DNA of 39,772 nt from a virus: the IMG/VR virus record IMGVR_UViG_3300043446_001327, positions 1 to 39,772 of that record, one strand, 5' to 3'. The position numbers were made by a program, and so were the translations under genes. Shown here piece after piece: positions 39,205 to 39,772 of the stretch (the stretch's first letter is position 1; each line of letters begins with the position of its first letter). Below the pieces are notes generated by a model, which was not told the DNA's origin, did no database searches, and saw only the letters and a list, made by a program, of their open reading frames with translations.

Positions 39205-39485
39205 TCCGCAGAACCGCACGCCAAGCAACCCGGTGGGACACGCAGGACGAGGCATTTCGGGACAGCAAGGACATGGCCTTCGGCCTGCGCTGGGCGATTC
39301 TGGAAATGCTTGAGGAGCGGCCATCGACCTGCGACGAGTTGGAACTGGCGTGCAATCGCACCCACCAGTCCGTCAGCGCCGCGATCAACGGACTGATGCG
39401 TGACGGCGAAATCCGGGCTGCCGGCACCCGAAAGACCCGTTCCGGCAGGTCGGCCCGGGTATGGGAAATCTGCCCCCGTTACTAA
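39201..39485 (+). CDS. Winged-helix DNA-binding protein
   Basis: A 94-residue protein starts at ATG 39201 (ATGA overlap; CGGGAGG Shine-Dalgarno). FGLRWAILEMLEERPSTCDE, LELACNRTHQSVSAAINGLM and RDGEIRAAGTRKTRSGRSARV form a MarR/ArsR-like winged helix: three helices then a basic wing. Similar small proteins control phage early or late transcription or replication. The gene ends at 39485, and the lysozyme-like gene follows. Its last 60 bases also occur at positions 1-60. Confidence 0.7.
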   Translation: MIRRTARQATRWDTQDEAFRDSKDMAFGLRWAILEMLEERPSTCDELELACNRTHQSVSAAINGLMRDGEIRAAGTRKTRSGRSARVWEICPRY

Positions 39486-39772
39486 AGTCTGCACAGTATG
39501 TTGCCGATAGTGGGATCATGTTGACCACACTCATCGCCATCGTCATCTCGCAGGCCACCCCCACAACTGACAGGCTCCCAAACGCGCTAGAACGGGCTGT
39601 GCTGCATTCGTTGCGTCAGGTGGAGTCCGGGGGCCACCCAGACCCAAAGAACGCGGTAGGGGACAACGGCAGGGCCATCGGGCCATACCAGATCCACCGG
39701 CAGTACTGGCAAGACGCAGTGCAATTCAGGCCCAGCCTTGGCGGAACCTACGAGAGCTGCCGCGAAACCGCG
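39426..39772. repeat. Terminal overlap, right copy (matches 1-347)
   Basis: This segment is collinear with 1-347 with eight substitutions and no indels. See the left-copy entry. Joining the two ends restores one HTH gene and one lysozyme-like gene. Confidence 0.95.
39518..39772 (+). CDS. 5' part of the lysozyme-like gene (variant copy, cut by window end)
   Basis: ATG 39518 corresponds to ATG 93 of the left copy. This copy encodes the signal-like N-terminus, VESGG, GDNGRAIGPYQI and on to YESCRETA, where the window stops. Compared with the left copy there is one amino-acid change (DALQF to DAVQF) and seven silent changes. It is not a second gene but the same gene across the circle junction. 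Confidence 0.75.
   Translation, partial: MLTTLIAIVISQATPTTDRLPNALERAVLHSLRQVESGGHPDPKNAVGDNGRAIGPYQIHRQYWQDAVQFRPSLGGTYESCRETA

Noticed and set aside
39518-39772. Second lysozyme-like gene at the right end
   Set aside because: It is collinear with the left end over 347 bp and cut by the window edge. It is the same locus across the circle junction, not a duplication.

Overview
The window is an essentially complete genome of a tailed phage with podovirus (short-tailed) architecture. The last 347 bases (39426-39772) repeat the first 347 with 8 substitutions, so the molecule closes into a circle of about 39,425 bp, or is circularly permuted or terminally redundant. The GC-rich composition and a head module resembling Bordetella phage BPP-1 (portal, Bbp19-like protein, scaffold, capsid, Bbp16-like cement protein) suggest a proteobacterial host, perhaps a beta- or gammaproteobacterium. 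The host call is inference. I find no integrase, reverse transcriptase/diversity-generating element, RNA polymerase, DNA polymerase, tRNA or CRISPR array.

Layout of the plus strand, left to right: a lysozyme-like gene that crosses the circle junction and ends at a strong terminator; DNA packaging (HTH protein, small and large terminase); a GNAT protein; portal; a cluster of small accessory proteins (phosphoesterase, HExxH protein, ferritin-like DUF5856 protein); scaffold, capsid and cement protein; a 15-bp perfect hairpin; tail tubular proteins A and B; two internal virion proteins; and a 2,886-residue polyvalent ejection protein. Next come an MT-A70 adenine methyltransferase, two beta-helix tailspikes, a fibre with YadA/Hep-Hag-like head repeats, and a membrane/lysis cassette ending at a terminator at about 32.36-32.40 kb.

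From 32.4 to 34.4 kb the minus strand carries a YqaJ-type exonuclease, a RecT annealing protein and a MerR/excisionase-like HTH protein. They are transcribed divergently from a Cro-like gene. The 124-bp space between holds two sigma70-like promoters and two matching 17-bp operators whose centres are 52 bp apart. Rightward early genes follow: RusA-like resolvase, SSB-like protein, a Mom-like DNA modification gene lodged between the two ends of a broken dcm-type cytosine methyltransferase gene, and a replication protein. The replication gene contains eight GCAATGC iterons at exact 11-bp spacing followed by an A-rich hexamer tract, a candidate origin. A run of small overlapping genes completes the circle.

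The most unusual features are: (1) two perfect, interleaved inverted repeats (13 bp and 10 bp, order A-B-A'-B') covering the start of the MT-A70 gene, a pseudoknot-like or switch-like element just downstream of and in frame with the stop codon of the giant gene; (2) the mom-for-dcm replacement scar; (3) the iteron/A-rich candidate origin inside the replication gene; (4) the paired-operator divergent switch with a probably leaderless Cro-like transcript; (5) the paralogous small-protein cassette whose WDCFKE-coding DNA also supplies the next gene's ribosome binding site.
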